Assembly (NCBI GenBank): GCA_029779995.1
Contig: JAKOZM010000272.1
Coordinates: forward strand, 1-7,273
Length of the DNA stretch: 7,273 bases
From: Actinomycetes bacterium
GTDB taxonomy: Bacteria; Actinomycetota; Actinomycetes; S36-B12; UBA10799
Direction: 5' to 3'
How positions within the stretch are numbered: position 1 is the stretch's first letter; each line of letters opens with the position of its first letter. Under the pieces are notes generated by a model. That model was not told where the DNA came from and did not search any database. It saw only the letters and a list, made by a program, of their open reading frames with translations. Of this stretch, positions 5,458-7,273 are shown in pieces. The translations under genes and the position numbers were made by a program.

Positions 5458-6570
5458 TCACAGCAGGACCAAGTCGTCCCGGTGGACGATCTCCCGCTCG
5501 TAGTCCGGGCCGAACTCCTCGATGAGTTCGGCCGTGGTGCGACCGATGAGCCGGCCGAACTCGGCCGCGTCGTAACCGACCAGTCCGCGGGCCACGGCCG
5601 TCCCGCGCGGGTCCACGATGTCGACCGGTTCACCGGCGACGAAGCGACCCGAGACCGACATCACGCCGGCGGCCAGCAGGGAAGCCTGGCGGTGCAGCAG
5701 GGCCCGCACCGCACCGTCGTCGATCTGCACGGAGCCCCGGGCCTCGGTGGCGTGCGCGAGCCACATCTGTCGCGGTGAGCGGCGCCGACCAGACGGTTCG
5801 AAAACGGTGCCGGTCGGCTCCCCCAGCAGCGCCTGACTCACCATGTCCGCGCTGGTCAGTACTACAGGGATGCCGGCCTCGCTGGCCATGAGCGCGGCCT
5901 GCACCTTTGTCTGCATACCCCCACGGCCGACCCGGCTGCCGCGGCCGCCGAGTTCGACGTGGCCCAGATCGGCGGCCGACGTGACCTGCTCGACACGGGC
6001 GGCTGTGGCGTCACCAGGGGGCCGGTCATACAGTCCGTCGACGTCGCTGAGCAACACCAACCCGTCGGCCTGAACCACGTGCGCCACCAGCGCGGCCAAC
6101 CGATCGTTATCGCCGAACCGGATCTCATCGGTGGCCACTGTGTCGTTCTCGTTCACGATGGGCAATACCCCGAGCTCCAGCAGCCGCCCCAGGGTCCGCT
6201 GCGCATTTCGGTAATGGGTCCGACGGATGAGGTCCTCCGCGGTGAGCAACACCTGTCCGACCCGCAGGTCATGGCGTGCAAACTGCGCTGAGTAGTGCGC
6301 CAGCAAGATTCCTTGCCCGACACTGGCTGCCGCCTGCTGGGTCGCCAGATCGCGGGGAGGTTTGCGCAGGCCCAACGCCGGCGTCCCAGCCGCGATGGAA
6401 CCCGAGGACACCAAGACCAACTGCACTCCGGCCCGGACGTTGCGCACGAGTGCGGCGACCAAAGCGTCGAGGTGCTGCTCATGCAGGCCGCCGTCGCTAT
6501 CGGTCAATGACGATGAGCCGATCTTCACCACCAGGCGGGAGGCAGCGGCGATCTGCTTGCGGGCGTCCAT
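5458..6570 (-). CDS. proB: Glutamate 5-kinase with C-terminal PUA domain
   Basis: This is the first, committed step of proline synthesis: ATP-dependent phosphorylation of glutamate, usually feedback-inhibited by proline. The 370-residue product has an amino-acid-kinase domain (about 10-255) with VVKIGSSSLT (14-23), LVSSGSIAAG (53-62), NENDTVATDEIRFGDNDRLAAL (in two parts, 140-161), LLSDVDGLYD (173-182) and GRGGMQTKVQAA (215-226). A PUA domain follows (about 278-370) with the typical ending IVHRDDLVLL. PUA-bearing ProB is the longer form, as in E. coli. A GTG at 6573 directly abuts the obgE stop and is in frame, but the ATG at 6570 is preferred because AGAGGAG (6583-6577) is 6 bases from it and only 3 from the GTG. 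The gene thus starts 3 bases after obgE. The order obg-proB-proA is common in Gram-positive bacteria and proteobacteria alike. Confidence 0.97.
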   Translation of the reverse strand: MDARKQIAAASRLVVKIGSSSLTDSDGGLHEQHLDALVAALVRNVRAGVQLVLVSSGSIAAGTPALGLRKPPRDLATQQAAASVGQGILLAHYSAQFARHDLRVGQVLLTAEDLIRRTHYRNAQRTLGRLLELGVLPIVNENDTVATDEIRFGDNDRLAALVAHVVQADGLVLLSDVDGLYDRPPGDATAARVEQVTSAADLGHVELGGRGSRVGRGGMQTKVQAALMASEAGIPVVLTSADMVSQALLGEPTGTVFEPSGRRRSPRQMWLAHATEARGSVQIDDGAVRALLHRQASLLAAGVMSVSGRFVAGEPVDIVDPRGTAVARGLVGYDAAEFGRLIGRTTAELIEEFGPDYEREIVHRDDLVLL

Positions 6571-6573
6571 CAC

Positions 6574-7273
6574 CTACTCCTCTGCGGCCTCGATCTCGAC
6601 ATCCTCCTCGACCGACGGCATCCAGTCGAAGACCACGGCACTATCCTCAGGGCCGATGATGACCGTGGACCCCTCGACCGCACCGAGTTCGGCCAACCTA
6701 TCCTCTACCCCAAGCTTGCGCAGGCGGTCGGCGAGGTAACGCACCGCCTCCTCGTTGCCGAAGTCCGTCTGCCGCACCCAGCGTTCGGGACGGCGGCCGC
6801 GGACCCGGAAGCCGTCACCGGTCTTGCGCACCTCGAAGGCGTCGTCGGCGACCGGCTGGGGGCGGATCACCACACGGGCCTCCGGCACCGGGCGCTGGGC
6901 CCGGTCGGCCTGAACCAGACGCAGCATGGCGTAGGTCAGGTCCTTGAGCCCCTCGTGGGTCGCCGCCGAAATGGGATAGACGACGAAACCGGCAGCGATG
7001 AGTTGTCCCGTGACCAGATCGGCCATCTCCCGGCCGTCGGGCACGTCGATCTTGTTCAGCGCCACGAGCCGCGGACGCTGTGCCAACTCCGGGTCGAACG
7101 CGATCAACTCGTCCTCGATCACCTGCAGGTCACGGACCGGATCGCGGTCGGTCTCGAACGTCGCACAGTCCACAACATGGACCAGCGCGCTGCAGCGCTG
7201 AACGTGGCGCAGGAACTCGTGACCCAGCCCCTTACCCTGGCTGGCACCAGGGATCAGTCCGGGCACATCGGCG
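6574..7273 (-). CDS. obgE: Obg-family GTPase, C-terminal part (5' end outside window)
   Basis: Obg (ObgE/CgtA) is an essential GTPase that binds the 50S subunit and acts in ribosome assembly and the stringent response. Only the last 232 or so residues are visible. The frame enters at the right edge as ADVPGLIPGAS, the G3 motif region, so the GTG at 7266 is an internal valine and not a start. Then come GKGLGHEFLRH, the G4 motif NKID (nt about 7053-7064), and G5 as ISAAT. The Obg C-terminal (OCT) domain follows, with the family's hallmark RWVRQTDFGNEEAVRYLADR and the ending VVFDWMPS, and an acidic tail (EEDVEIEAAEE). The N-terminal glycine-rich Obg fold, G1 and G2 must lie beyond 7273. The TAG stop at 6576-6574 abuts an in-frame GTG of proB, and the end of obgE carries proB's ribosome site. 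Confidence 0.97.
   Translation of the reverse strand, partial: ADVPGLIPGASQGKGLGHEFLRHVQRCSALVHVVDCATFETDRDPVRDLQVIEDELIAFDPELAQRPRLVALNKIDVPDGREMADLVTGQLIAAGFVVYPISAATHEGLKDLTYAMLRLVQADRAQRPVPEARVVIRPQPVADDAFEVRKTGDGFRVRGRRPERWVRQTDFGNEEAVRYLADRLRKLGVEDRLAELGAVEGSTVIIGPEDSAVVFDWMPSVEEDVEIEAAEE
6577..6583 (-). promoter_or_regulatory. Ribosome binding site that sets the proB start
   Basis: AGAGGAG lies within the last codons of obgE, followed by TAG, GTG and ATG in succession. The distance to the ATG (6 bases) is in the normal range, while that to the GTG (3 bases) is short. This favours the ATG at 6570 as the proB start and suggests that ribosomes ending obgE feed proB translation. Confidence 0.6.

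Noticed and set aside
1..7273. CRISPR arrays, insertion sequences, toxin-antitoxin pairs or phage-defence systems
   Set aside because: I saw no regularly spaced repeats, transposase motifs or terminal inverted repeats. The HNH protein alone is not evidence for a defence system.

Overview
This window is chromosomal DNA from a high-GC Gram-positive bacterium (Actinomycetota). The evidence is the GC-rich third codon positions, a DUF222-type HNH endonuclease at the left edge, and a gene order of obg, proB, proA, nadD, rsfS and a histidine phosphatase. That order resembles the mycobacterial region containing Rv2440c (obg), Rv2439c (proB), Rv2427c (proA), Rv2421c (nadD), Rv2420c (rsfS) and Rv2419c (gpgP). 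I cannot place the genus from sequence alone.

Left part (1-1247): the 3' end of a DUF222/HNH endonuclease gene runs rightward and is followed by a hairpin terminator. A 343-base gap holds one tRNA-Ala(GGC) gene on the minus strand, with its own promoter and a terminator-like hairpin, plus a further small hairpin. A rightward gene then encodes a stand-alone protein with two CBS domains. It converges on the main operon, and an 8-base gap separates the two stop codons, both of which sit in one small symmetric hairpin.

Main part (1256-7273): eight minus-strand genes form what looks like one operon, read from right to left. They are obgE (5' end outside the window), proB, proA, a 51-residue single-span membrane protein, nadD, a divergent LytR-CpsA-Psr (LCP) protein with a LytR_C-like tail, rsfS and a histidine phosphatase. 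Six of the seven junctions are 28 bases or less, and several overlap or are 1 base apart, which suggests extensive translational coupling. ProB and ProA carry out the first two steps of proline synthesis. NadD makes the NAD precursor deamido-NAD. ObgE and RsfS both act on the large ribosomal subunit. The LCP-like protein points to the cell envelope, and the phosphatase may be a glucosyl-3-phosphoglycerate phosphatase.

This is mostly a conserved housekeeping locus, and I see no clear sign of a new defence or mobile system. The points most worth following up are the very small membrane protein gene between proA and nadD, the LCP protein that seems to lack key arginines, and the compact convergent 3' ends.
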